From Nymphaea colorata (lineage: Eukaryota > Streptophyta > Magnoliopsida > Nymphaeales > Nymphaeaceae): a stretch of 64,000 bases of DNA. Position numbers and translations under genes: made by a program. The notes beneath the pieces were generated by a model, which saw only the letters and a list, made by a program, of their open reading frames with translations, was not told the DNA's origin and searched no databases. The stretch lies in contig NC_045142.1 in the NCBI RefSeq assembly GCF_008831285.2, forward strand, positions 20,587,354-20,651,353, in the 5' to 3' direction. Shown piece by piece: positions 24,250 to 37,268 of this stretch (its first letter is position 1; every line of letters begins with the position of its first letter).

Positions 24250-24507
24250 GTTTCTAAAACAGGTCTTACGAGGAAAGAATTTATTGGGTCGGCCCTATGG
24301 TCAAAAGGCTGCCCTTGGCCCCCACTCAATATGGGCTGGGTACCTGTTAGGACGAGACACGGGCATCGACCAAGACCTCTGCCAGAATGCCGATCTCTCC
24401 CATGATCTCTCGGAAGAGCCGTTGGACAAAACTAAAAACAAGTTATTTACAAGATGAATACCCAGCCGGACAGCAACCCCCTCAAAAATCCTTGGGAAGT
24501 AAATACA
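24250..24507. other. GC-richer block running into the assembly gap
   Basis: The composition differs from its surroundings, with phrases such as 'gggctgggtacctgttagga' suggestive of an LTR edge. It is cut off by the gap, and no coding domain is visible. Confidence 0.25.
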
Positions 24508-24607
24508 NNNNNNNNNNNNNNNNNNNNNNNNNNNNNNNNNNNNNNNNNNNNNNNNNNNNNNNNNNNNNNNNNNNNNNNNNNNNNNNNNNNNNNNNNNNNN
24601 NNNNNNN
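24508..24607. other. Assembly gap (100 N)
   Basis: Exactly 100 N, the conventional size for a gap of unknown length. Frames drawn across it are meaningless. Confidence 0.99.
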
Positions 24608-26269
24608 TGAAATCTGTATTTGATAGTTTTTACGAAAAGCATGTTATTTAAAAAAATATGAAGTGGTCCACTTTTAAAAATTTAAAATAAGGTACAGACG
24701 ATACGTCAATGTATTCAAAGGAAACCATCCATGGAAAACAATTGGAATTGCAAAACATGGAGCATAGGTATGGTTACCTATATCTACCTCTAGCTACCCA
24801 TTTTTATATGGATTTGGTATTTACTGATGAAGTCAAAGTAACAATGAACCCAATAAATTGCGAGCATTATATTTGGCTTGGGGGAAGAATAACAGTTATA
24901 AAAATCCAGCTCTGGCCAATAGTGACAAAGGCACTAAGCTAAACTTTACCCAATGGGCTATACAGATGTCATTGATAATTTCATATTGCACTTTCCATCC
25001 TTCAAGGCTACAACAAAAGAAGAATGAAGACATTCTTACTCAATAATTTGCAAGGAAGAAATCCAAACATCTTAAGTCCATCAAGACTTCCGGAGTTGCA
25101 ATGGTGGCAAGTTCTGCACTTCGAGGCCTTGTAACTTTTCTATTTCTACATTAAGCCTCTGACACACCAAGTCCCAGCACTTCTAGGAGAAGCATGCATA
25201 AAGACTTCAGTTGGATTGTCCTCAACTGTAACCTGTCATATTACATTCACAGGTATATAAATTTCAAGAACGACCACCAACAGTAACCAAAATAGGGTTA
25301 TGGCAGTCAAAATATAGGACATGGAACTTGAGAAAGGAAGGAAAATCTTGATGAAAATCAGAGGCGTAATTAATCATACAAATACATTCAGATTCAAGCT
25401 TCCATTGGTCTAGCCAAAAAAGAGTCGGGTTCTATCCAAACTTGGTATAATTAGTGAAAGGATAAGGTTTACCTAGCAAAATTATTTATACTATGCAGCC
25501 ATTAAAGTTTGAATCAAGGGCAGTTGGATAAATACAAGCTGCTACTTTGAATATTACTCCCAATTCCAAACTTGAATACAGATTCCACAGCTTGGATGAG
25601 TCTGTGAACATGTCAAGCATTGTAACTAAGCTGGTATATGGTGCTCTCATTGTGAACATAGAAAAGTGGTTCCCATAGATAACTCCATTAAATGTTAAGA
25701 AGACAATGTCCACCATTTGCTTAGTGATAAGCCTTAAAAATGTGATGCCTTAATTAGTTTAGCAATCAAATGAGTTGCCAGCTTACCTTAAACCATGAGC
25801 CCAAGCAGTCCAACATCAAAATACTTCGAGGTATAGCTACAAATTTGTGTTGATCAAGTATATCAAAGAACATGACACGACTCTTATATCCTACAGAAAG
25901 TTGGCAACAGTGACCCTTTATCATCAACATATATTAACTCAAAAGGTGAACCAAGGACATCATAGGGCACAAGAAAAACATAAGCATACCTTTAGGAAAT
26001 ATGCTTCCTTACTGCACATAGCTTTTGAGGAACAATAGAGCCAATTTCTATTGGCACAGGTTCATGCAATGTCTTTTCAATATGAAAGGTACAGGTATTC
26101 AATCCAGAGGCTGGACACACAGCCACAGTTGAATTGATTTGTTTTCATTCATTATAGTACATGTGCATGAAGTAGTTTCTTTGATATGCACTTTATCTGA
26201 TGATCCACAAGAAGATGGCTTCAAAAGCTGCAGATTGACTCCAAAATGTTTTTTGCTTTACAACATGCA
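24608..26269. other. Non-coding DNA left of the satellite
   Basis: No recognised gene. A 76-codon minus-strand frame at 25,486-25,716 has protein-like composition but no motif I know. The transition into satellite occurs at about 26,265-26,270. Confidence 0.4.
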
Positions 26270-29269
26270 CCTTTTAATTGAATGTGGTTAAATTGTTGTT
26301 ATATTCATATTGAATGATTTAGTGGATTGAAACCACAAGTTTGTATGAAAATGAATGAGATTCAACACATTCATATCATCACACAAGTTAATCTATTTCG
26401 CTTGTTACAATGTCTATAATGAATGATTTAAATGATTAAAATCACTAGTTTATATGGATACAATTGGACCAATGCATTTGTTTGATCCCTTGTATCTAAT
26501 CCAATGAGTTAACTTCTTATTACATCTATAGTGAACGATTTAAGGATTGAAATCACAAGTTCCTATCAATAGAGTGGGATTTAAGTGATTCATTTGACCA
26601 CACTTATTTAACTAGATGTGCTTATGTTGTTGTTACATCCATATTGAATGATTTAGTATAGAAAATTACAAGTTTAAAAGAAAATGAATGAGAATCAAGT
26701 GATTCATTTGCTCACTTATATTTAATGTAATGTGTCTCACTTGTTATTACATCTATAATGAATGATTTAAATGATTGAAATCACAAGTTCATATGTATAT
26801 GCATTAGTTAGAACAGTGTAGTTAATCCAATCAGTTGAACTTGTTATGCATCTAAATGAATGATTTAAGGAAAGAAATTACAAGTTTGTATGAATAATAG
26901 TGGATTTAATTGATTCATTTGATCAGCATATTAAATTAATATGCTTAACATGTTGTTAATTCATATTGAATGATTAGTGGATTGAAATCACAAGTTTAAA
27001 TGATAACGAATGAGATTCAAGTGATTCATTTGCTCAATCACAGAAATATAATGTGTTTCACTTGTTATTACATCTACAATGAATGATTTTAATGATTGTG
27101 ATGACAAGTTCATATGGATACAAATGGGATCTATGCATTAGTTTGATCATCCTAGTTAATCCAATGAGTTGAACTTGTCGTTATATCTCAATAAAGATCA
27201 AAGAGATTTAAATCACAAGTTCTATCAATACGAGAGAGATCTAATTGATTCATTTGATTGCACACATTTAATTGAATGTGTTAACTTGTTGTTAAATTCA
27301 CATTGAATGATTTAGTGGATATAAATCACAAGTTTGCTAGAAAATGAATGAGATTGAACTCATTCATATAATCCTTATAGTTAATCTAATATGTTTTGCT
27401 TGTTACAATGTCAATAATGTGATTTAAATTATTAAAATCACTAGTTTTATATAGACACAAAAGGGACCAATGCATTTGTTTGATCCCTTGTTTCTAAATC
27501 CAATCAGTTTACCTTCTTGTTACATCTATAGTGAACGATTTATGGTCATTAGTGATTCTTTTGATCACGCATATTTAATTGAATGTGCTTAACTTGTTGT
27601 TACATCCATATTGAATGATTTAGTGGATGAAATACAAGTTTAAAAGATAATGAATGAGATTCAAGAGATTCATTTGCTCGCTTATATTTAATGTAATGTG
27701 TCTCGCCTGTTATTACATCTATTAAGAATGATTTAAATCATTGAAATGACAAGTCATATGTATATAATGGATCTATGCATTAGTTACATCCCTTGTTGTT
27801 AATCCAATTAGTTGAACTTGTCTATTATAATGAATATTAGGGGAAAGAAATCACAAGTTTGTATCAATATTAGTTGATTTAATTGATTCATTTGATCACA
27901 CATGTTAAATAAATGTGCTTAACATGTTATTAAACCATATTGAATTAATTTAGTACTGAAATCGCAAGTTCAAATGAAAAAGAAAGAGATTCAAGTGATT
28001 CATTTGCTCAATCACAGTAACATAATCTTTTTCACTTGTTATTACATATATAATGAATGATTTAAATTATTGCAATAACAAGTTCATATATATACAAATT
28101 GGATCTATGCATTATTTTATCCCTTGTAGTTAATCGAATAAGTTGAACATGTATTATATCTCAATGAACGATCTAAGACATTGAAATAAAAGTTCGTATC
28201 AATATGAGAGAGATTTTAATTGATTCATTTGATCACACATATTTAATTCAACGTAGTTAACTCGTTGTTTCTTTCACATTCAATGATTTAGTGGATTGAA
28301 TCACATGTTTGTATGAAAATCAATCAGATTCAACTCGTTCATATGATCCTTTATAGTTAATCTAATATGTTTTGCTTGTTACAATGTCTATAATGAATGA
28401 TGAAAATGATTAAAATCACTAGTTTATATGGATAGAAATGAGACCAATGCATTTGTTTAATCCCTTGTATCTAATGCAATGAGCTTAACTTCTTGTTACA
28501 TACATAGGGAACAATTTAAGAGATGAAATCACAAGTTCCTATCAATGCGAGTTGGTTTAAGTGATGCTTTTGATGACGCATATTTAATTGAATGTGCCTA
28601 ACTTGTTGTTACATCCGTATTGAATGATTTAGTAGACTGAAACACAAGCTTAAAAGAAATGAATGAGAATCAAGTGATTCATTTGCTTACTTATATTTAA
28701 TCTAATGTGTCTCACTTGTTGCTACATTGATAATGAATGATTTAAATGATTGAAATCACAATTTGTATGATCTCTTTTAAATAATCCAACGAGTTTAATT
28801 TCTTGTTACATCACTATGAACGATTTAGGAATGGAAATCACAAGTTTCTATCATTACGAGTGGAATTAAGTGATTCTTTTGATCACGCATATTTAATTCA
28901 ATGTGCTTAACTTGTTATTATATCCATATTAAATGATATAGTGAATTGAAATCACAAGATTAAAAGAAAATGAATGAGATTCAAGTGATTGATTTGCTCA
29001 CTAATATTTAATATAATGTGTCTCACTTGTTATTACATGTATAATGAATGATTTAATGATTGAAATCACAAGTTCATATGTATGTAAATGGGATCATTAC
29101 CTTAGTCACACACCTTGTAGTTAATCCAATCGGTTAACCTTGTTCTTACATCTATGATGAATGATCTAAGGAAAAGAATCACAAGTTGTGTCAATAATAG
29201 TGGGATTTAATTGATTCATTTGATCACACGTATTAAATTAAATGTATATAACATTTTATTAATACATAT
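26270..29269 (+). repeat. Left edge of the satellite, irregular order
   Basis: Same monomers and same three-type alternation, but the higher-order order is incomplete and some monomers are deleted internally (for example the type-3 monomer at about 27,535). The last fifteen or so monomers before 29,270 already follow the order of the second part of the core unit, including the short 84-bp-type monomer at about 28,735. Confidence 0.8.
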
Positions 29270-31268
29270 TAAATGATTTAGTGGATTGAAATCACAAGTT
29301 TGTATGAAAATCAATGAGATTCAACTCGTTCATATGATCTCTTATAGTTAATATAATATGTCTTGCGTGTTACAATGTCTATAATGAATGATTTAAATTA
29401 ATAAATGACTAGTTTATATGGATACAAATGGGATCAATGAATTTATTTGATCCCTTGCATCTAATGCAAAAGTTTAAATTCTTGTTACATCCATAGTGAA
29501 CGATTTAAGGGATGAAATCACAAGTTTGTATCAATACGAGTGAGATTTAAAGAATTCTTTTGATCACCCTATTTAATTGAATGTGCTTAACTTGTAGTTA
29601 CATACATATTGAATGATTTAGTAGATAGAAATTACAAATTCAAAAGAAAATGAATGAGATTCAAGTAATTCATTTGCTCACTTATATTTAATGTAATGTG
29701 TCTCACTTGTTATTACATCTATAATCAAAGATTTAATGATTGAAACCACAAGTTCATATGTATAACCGTTAGTTAGAACAGTGTGGTTAATACATTAGTT
29801 GAACTGTTGTTGCATCTATAATGAATGATTTAAAGGAAAGAAATTACAAGTTCGTTTGAATAATAGTGAGATTTAATTGATTCATTTGATCACGCATATT
29901 AATTTGAATATGCTTAACATGTTTTAATTCATATTGAATGATTTAGTGGATTGAAGTCGCAAGTTTAAATGAAAAAGAACGAGATTCAAGTGATTCATTT
30001 GCTCAATCACAGTAAACATAATCTATTTCACTTGTTATTACATATATAACGAATGATTTAAATTATTGCAATCACAAGTTCATATAGATACAAATTGGAT
30101 CTATGCATTAGTTTTATCCCTTGTAGTAATCCAATAAGTTGAACATGTATTTATATTTTTAATGAACGATCTAAGACATTGAAATCACAAGTTCGTATCA
30201 ATATGAGAGAGATAATTGATTCATTTGATCACACATATTTAATTGGATGTGGTTAACTTGTTGATTCTTTCACATCCAATGATTTAGTGGATTGAAATCA
30301 CATGTTTTTATGAAAATCAATCAGATTCAACTCGTTCATATGATCATTTATAGTTAATCTAATATGTTTCGCTTGTTACAATGTTTATAATGAATGATTA
30401 AAATGATTAAATGACTAGTTTATATAGATAGAAATGAGACAAATGCATTTGTTTAATCTCTTGTACCTAATGCAATGAGCTTAACTTCTTGTTACAACAT
30501 AGGGAACAATTTAAGAGATGAATCACAAGTTCCTATCAATGCGAGTTGGTTTAAGTGATGCTTTTGATGACGCATATTTATTGAATGTTCCTAACTTGTT
30601 GTTACATCCGTATTGAATGATTTAGTAGACTGAAATCACAAGCTTAAAAGAAAATGAATGAGAATCAAGTGATTCATTTCTTACTTATATTGAATCTAAT
30701 ATGTCTCTCTTGTTGTTACATTGATAATGAATGATTTAAATGATTGAAATCACAATTTGTTTGATCTCTTTTAAATAATCCAACGAGTTTAATTTCTTGT
30801 TACATCCACAATGAACGATTTAAGGAATGGAAATCACAAGTTCCTATCATTACGAGTGGAATTTAAGCGATTCTTTTGTCCACACATATTTAATTCAATG
30901 TGCTTAACTTGTTATTATATCCATATTAAATGATATAGTGAATTGAAATCACAAGATTAAAAGAAAATGAATGAGATTCAAGTGATTGATTTGCTCACTC
31001 ATATTTAATATAATGAGTCTCACTTGTTATTACATGTATAATGAATGATTTTAATGATTGAAATCACAAGTTCATATGTATGTAATGGGATCATTACCTT
31101 AGTTACACATCTTGTAGATAATTCAATCGGTTGAACTTGTTGTTACATTTATGATGAATGATCTAAGGAAAAGAAATCACAAGTTTGTGTCAATAATAGT
31201 GGGATTTAATTGATTCATTTGATCACACATATTAAATTAAATGTGTATAACATTTTATTAATACATAT
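29270..31268 (+). repeat. Higher-order repeat unit 1 (1,999 bp, 18 monomers)
   Basis: Monomer starts: 29,270; 29,385; 29,497; 29,610; 29,725; 29,822; 29,935; 30,050; 30,163; 30,276; 30,391; 30,502; 30,614; 30,728; 30,812; 30,927; 31,042; 31,155. Sixteen are 111-115 bp; the fifth is 97 bp and the fourteenth 84 bp. The next unit begins at 31,269 with the same first monomer. Confidence 0.93.
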
Positions 31269-33272
31269 TAAACGATTTAGTGGATTGAAATCACAAGTTT
31301 GTATGAAATCAATGAGATTCAACTCGTTCATATGATCCTTATAGTTAATATAATATGTCTTGCGTGTTACAATGTCTATAATGAATGATTTAAATTAATA
31401 AAATCACTAGTTTAAGTGGATACAAATGGGACCAATGAATTTATTTGATCCCTTGCATCTAATGCAAAAGTTTAAATTCTTGTTACATCCATAGTGAACG
31501 ATTTAAGGGATGAAATCACAAGTTTGTATCAATACGAGTGGGATTTAAGGAATTCTTTTGATCACCCATATTTAATTGAATGTGCTTAACTTGTTGTTAC
31601 ATACATATTAAATGATTTAGTAGATAGAAGTCAGAAATTCAAAAGAAAATGAATGAGATTCAAGTAATTCATTTGCTCTCTTATATTTAATGTAATGTGT
31701 CTCACTTGTTATTACATCTATAATGAACGATTTAATGATTGAAATCACAGGTTCATATGTATATAGCGTTAGTTAGAACAGTGTGGTTAATCCATTAGTT
31801 GAACTTATTGTTGCATTTATAATGAATGATTTAAAGGAAAGAAATCACAAGTTCGTTGAATAATAGTGAGATTTAATTGATTCATTTGATCACGCATATT
31901 AAATTGAATATGCTTAACATGTAGTTAATTCATTTTGAATGATTTAGTGGATTGAAGTCACAAGTTTAAATGAAAAAGAACGAGATTCAAGTGATTCATT
32001 TGCTCAATCACAGTAAACATAATCTATTTCACTTGTTATTACATATATAACGAATGATTTAAATGATTGTAATCACAGGTTCATATAGATACAAATTGGA
32101 TCTATGCATTAGTTTTATCACTTGTAGTTAATCTAATAAGTTGAACATGTATTTATATTTCTAATGAACGATCTAAGACATTGAAATCACAAGTTCGTAT
32201 CAATATAAGAGATTTAATTGATTCATTTGATCACACATATTTAATTGGATGTGGTTAACTTGTTGATTCTTTCACATCCAATGATTTAGTGGATTGAAAT
32301 CATATGTTTTTATGAAAATCAATCAGATTCAACTCGTTCATATGATCCGTTATAGTTAATCTAATATGTTTCGCTTGTTACGATGTCTATAATGAATGAT
32401 TAAATGATTAAATCACTAGTTTATATAGATAGAAATGAGACAAATGCATTTGTTTAATCTCTTGTATCTAATGCAATGAGCTTAACTTCTTGTTACATAC
32501 ATAGGGAACAATTTAAGAGATGAAATCACGAGTTCCTATCAATGCGAGTTGGTTTAAGTGATGCTTTTGATGATGCATATTTAATTGAATGTGCCTAACT
32601 TGTTGTTACATCCGTATTGAATGATTTAGTAGACTGAAATCACAAGCTTAAAAGAAAATGAATGAGAATCAAGTGATTCATTTGCTTACTTATATTTAAT
32701 CTAATATGTCTCACTTGTTGTTACATTGATAACGAATTTTTTAAATGATTGAAATCACAATTTGTTGGATCTATTTTAAATAATCCAACGAGTTTGACTT
32801 CTTGTTACATCCACAGTGAACGATTTAAGGAATGAAAATCACAAGTTCCTATCATTACGAGTGGAATTTAAGTGATTCTTTTGATCACGCATATTTAATT
32901 CAATGTGTTTAACTTGTTATTATATCCATATTAAATGATATAGTGAATTGAAATGACAAGATTAAAAGAAATGAATGAGATTCAAGTGATTGATTTGCTC
33001 ACTCATATTTAATATAATGTGTCTCACTTGTTATTACATGTATAACGAATGATTTTAATGATTGAAATCATAAGTTCATATGTACGTAAATGGGATCATT
33101 ACCTTAGTTACACACCTTGTAGTTAATTCAATCGTTTAACCTTTTTGTTACATCTACGATGAATGATCTAAGGAAAAGAATCACAAGTTTGTGTCAGTAA
33201 TAGTGGGATTTAATTGATTCATTTGATCACACATATTAAATTAAATGTGTATAACATTTTAATAATACATAT
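31269..33272 (+). repeat. Higher-order repeat unit 2 (2,004 bp)
   Basis: Same eighteen monomers in the same order as unit 1, including both short monomers. Differences are scattered substitutions and single-base indels. Confidence 0.93.
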
Positions 33273-35256
33273 TAAATGATTTGGTGGATTGAAATCACAA
33301 GTTTGTATGAAAATCAATGAGATTCAACTCGTTCATATGTTCTCTTATAGTTAATATAATATGTCTTGCGTGTTACAATGTCTATAATGAATGATTTAAA
33401 TTAATAAAATCACTAGTTTATATGGATACAAATGGGGCCAATTAATTTATTTGATGCCGTGCATCTAATGTAAAAGTTTAAATTCTTGTTACATCTATAG
33501 TGAACGATTTAAGGGATGAAGTCACAAGTTTGTTTCAATACGAGTGGGATTTAAGGAATTCTTTTGATTACCCATATTTAATTGAATGTGCTTAACTTGT
33601 TGTTACATACATATTGAATGATTTAGTAGATAGAAATCACAAATTCAAAAGAAAATTAATGATATTCAAGTAAATCATTTGCTCACTTATATTTAATATA
33701 ATGTGCCTCACTTGTTATTACATCTGTAATGAATGATTTAAATGATTGAAATCACAGGTTCGTATGTATAAGCGTTAGTTAGAACAGTGTCGTTAATCCA
33801 ATTAGTTGAACTTGTTGTTGCATTTATAATGAATGATTTAAACGAGAGAAATTACAAGTTCGTTTGAATAATAGTGGGATTTATTTGATTCATTTGATCA
33901 CGCATATTAAATTGAATATGCTTAACATGTTGTTAATTCATATTGAATGATTTAGTAGATTGAAGTGGCAAGTTTAAAGAAAAAGAACGAGATTCAAGTG
34001 ATTCATTTGCTCAATCACAGTAAACATAATCTGTTTCACTTGTTATTACATATATAACGAATGATTTAAATGATTGCAATCACAAGTTCATATAGATACA
34101 AATTGGATCATGCATTAGTTTTATCCGTTGTAGTTAATCCAATAAGTTGAACATGTATTTATATTTTTAATGAACGATCTAAGACATTGAAATAACAAGT
34201 TCGTATCAATGTGAAAGAGATTTGATTGATTCATTTGATCACACATATTTAATTGGATGTGGTTAACTGGTTGATTCTTTCACATCCAATGATTTAGTGG
34301 ATTGAAATCACATGTTTTTTTGAAAATCAATCAGATTCAACTCGTTCATATGATCCTTAATAGTTAATCTAATATGTTTCGCTTGTTATAATGTCTATAA
34401 TGAATGATTAAAATTATTAAAATCACTAGTTTATGGGATGGAAATGAGACAAATGCATTTGTTTAATCCCTTGTATCTAATGCAATCAGCTTAACTTCTT
34501 GTTACATACATAAGGAACAATTTAAGAGATAAAATCACAAGTTCCTATCAAAGCGAGTTGGTTTAAGTGATGCTTTTGATGACGCATATTTAATTGAATG
34601 TGCCAAACTTGTTGTTACATCTGTATTGAATGATTTAGTAGACTGAAATCACAAGCTTAAAAGAAAATGAATGAGGATCAAGTGATTCATTTGCTGACTT
34701 ATATTTAATCAAATGTGTCTCACTTGTTGTTACATTGATAATGAATGATTTAAATGATTGAAATCACAATTTGTTTGATCTCTTTTAAATAATCCAATGA
34801 GTTTAATTTCTTGTTACATCCACAGTGAACGATTTAGGGAATGGAAATCACATGTTCCTATCATTACGAGTGGAATTTAAGTGATTCTTTTGATCACACA
34901 TGTTTAATTCAATGTGCTTAAATAGTGAATTGAAATCACAAGATTAAAGGAAAATGAATGAGATTCAAGTGATTGATTTACTCACTCATATTTAATATAA
35001 TGTGTCTCACCTGTTATTACATGTATAACGAATGATTTTAATGATTGAAATCACAAGTTCATATGCATGTAAATGGGATCATTACCTTAGTTACATAACT
35101 TGTAGTTAACCCAATCGGTTAAACTTGTTGTTACATCTATGATGAATGATCTAAGGAAAAGAAATCACAAGTTTGTGTCAATAATAGTGAGATTTAATTG
35201 ATTCATTTGATCACACATATTAAATTAAATATGTATAACATTTTATTAATACATAT
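33273..35256 (+). repeat. Higher-order repeat unit 3 (1,984 bp, small deletion)
   Basis: Same order. It is shorter because about 30 bp are missing at about 34,921, at the junction of the fifteenth and sixteenth monomers ('gtgctta' runs straight into 'aatagtgaattg'). Confidence 0.92.
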
Positions 35257-37268
35257 TAAATGATTTAGTGGATTGAAATCGCAAGTTTGTATGAAATCAA
35301 TGAGATTCAACTCGTTCATATGATCCCTTATAGTTATTATAATATGTCTTGCGTGTTACAATGTCTATAATGAATGATTTAAATTAATAAAATCACTTGT
35401 TTATATGGATACAAATGGGACCAATGAATTTATTTGATCCCTTGCATCTAATGCAAAAGTTTAAATTCTTGTTACATCCATAGTGAACGATTTAAGGGAT
35501 GAAATCACAAGTTTGTATCAATACGAGTGGGATTTATGGAATTCTTTTGATCAGCCATATTTAATTGAATGTGCTTAACTTGTTGTTACATACATATTGA
35601 ATGATTTAGTAGATAGAAATCATAAATTCAAAAGAAAGTGAATGAGATTCAAGTAATTCATTTGCTCTCTTGTATTTAATGTAATTTGTCTCACTTGTTA
35701 TTACATCTATAAGGAATGATTTAAATGATTGAAATCACAGGTTCATATGTATAAGTGTTAGTTAGAACAGTGTGGTTAATCCAATTAGTTGAACTTCTTG
35801 TCGCATCTATAATGAATGATTTGAAGGAAAGAAATTACAAGTTCGTTTGAATAATAGTGGGATTTAATTGATTCATTTGATCATGCATATTAAATTGAAT
35901 ATGCTTAACATGTTGTTAATTCTTATTGAATGATTTAGTGGATTGAAGTCGCAAGTTTAAAAGGAAAAGAATGAGATTCAAGTGATTCATTTGCTCAATC
36001 ACAGTAAACATAATCTGTTCCACTTGCTATTACATATATAACGAATGATTTAAATGACTGCAGTCACAAATTCATATAGATACAAATTGGATCTATGCAT
36101 TAGTTTTATCCCTTGTAGTTAATCCAATAAGTTGAACATGTATTTATATTTCTAATGAACGATCTAAGACATTGAAATCACAAGTTCGTATCAATATGAG
36201 AGAGATTTAATTGATTCATTTGATCACACATATTTAATTGGATGTAGTTAACTTGTTGATTCGTTCACATCCAATGATTTAGTGGATTGAAATCATATGT
36301 TTTTATGAAAATCAATCAGATTCTACTCGTTCATATGATCCTTTATAGTTAATCTAATATGTTTCGCTTGTTACAATGTCTATAATGAATGATTAAAATG
36401 ATTAAAATCACTAGTTTATGTAGATAGAAATGAGACAAATGCATTTGTTTAATCTCTTGTATCTAATGCAATGAGCTTAACTTTTTGTTACATACATAGG
36501 GAACAATTTAAGAGATGAAATCACGAGTTCCTATCAATGCGAGTTGGTTTAAGTGATGCTTTTGATGATGCATATTTAACTGAATGTGCCTAACTTGTTT
36601 TTACATCTGTATTAATTGATTTAGTAGACTGAAATCACAAGCTTAAAAGAAAATGAATGAGAATCAAGTGATTCATTTGCTTACTTATATTTAATCTAAT
36701 GTGTCTCACTTGTTGTTACATTGATAATGAATGATTTAAATGATTGAAATCACAATTGATTGGATTTATTTTAAATAATCCAACGAGTTTAACTTCTTCT
36801 TACATCCACAGTGAACGATTTAAGGAATGAAAATCACAAGTTCCTATCATTACGAGTGGAATTAAGTGATTCTTTTGATCACGCATATTTAATTCAATGT
36901 GCTTAACTTGTTATTATATCCATATTAAATGATATAGTGAATTGAAATCACAAGATTAAAAGAAAATGAATGAGATTCAAGTGATTGATTTGCTCACTAA
37001 TATTTAATATAATGTGTCTCACTTGTTATTACATGTATAATGAATGATTTTAATGATTGAAATCACAAGTTCATATGTATGTAAATGGGATCATTACCTT
37101 AGTCACACACCTTGTAGTTAATCTAATCGGTTAACCTTGTTCTTACATCTATGATGAATGATCTAAGGAAAAGAAATCACAAGTTGGTGTCAATAATAGT
37201 GAGATTTAATTGATTCATTTGATCACACATATTAAATTAAATGTGTATAACATTTTATTATTACATAT
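35257..37268 (+). repeat. Higher-order repeat unit 4 (2,012 bp)
   Basis: Same order as units 1-3, full length, very close in sequence. Confidence 0.93.

Noticed and set aside
24301-24651. Open frames spanning the gap
   Set aside because: They read through 100 N and have no meaning.
25486-25716. 76-codon minus-strand frame as a gene
   Set aside because: Protein-like composition but no recognisable motif, splice structure or neighbour. Left as unsupported.
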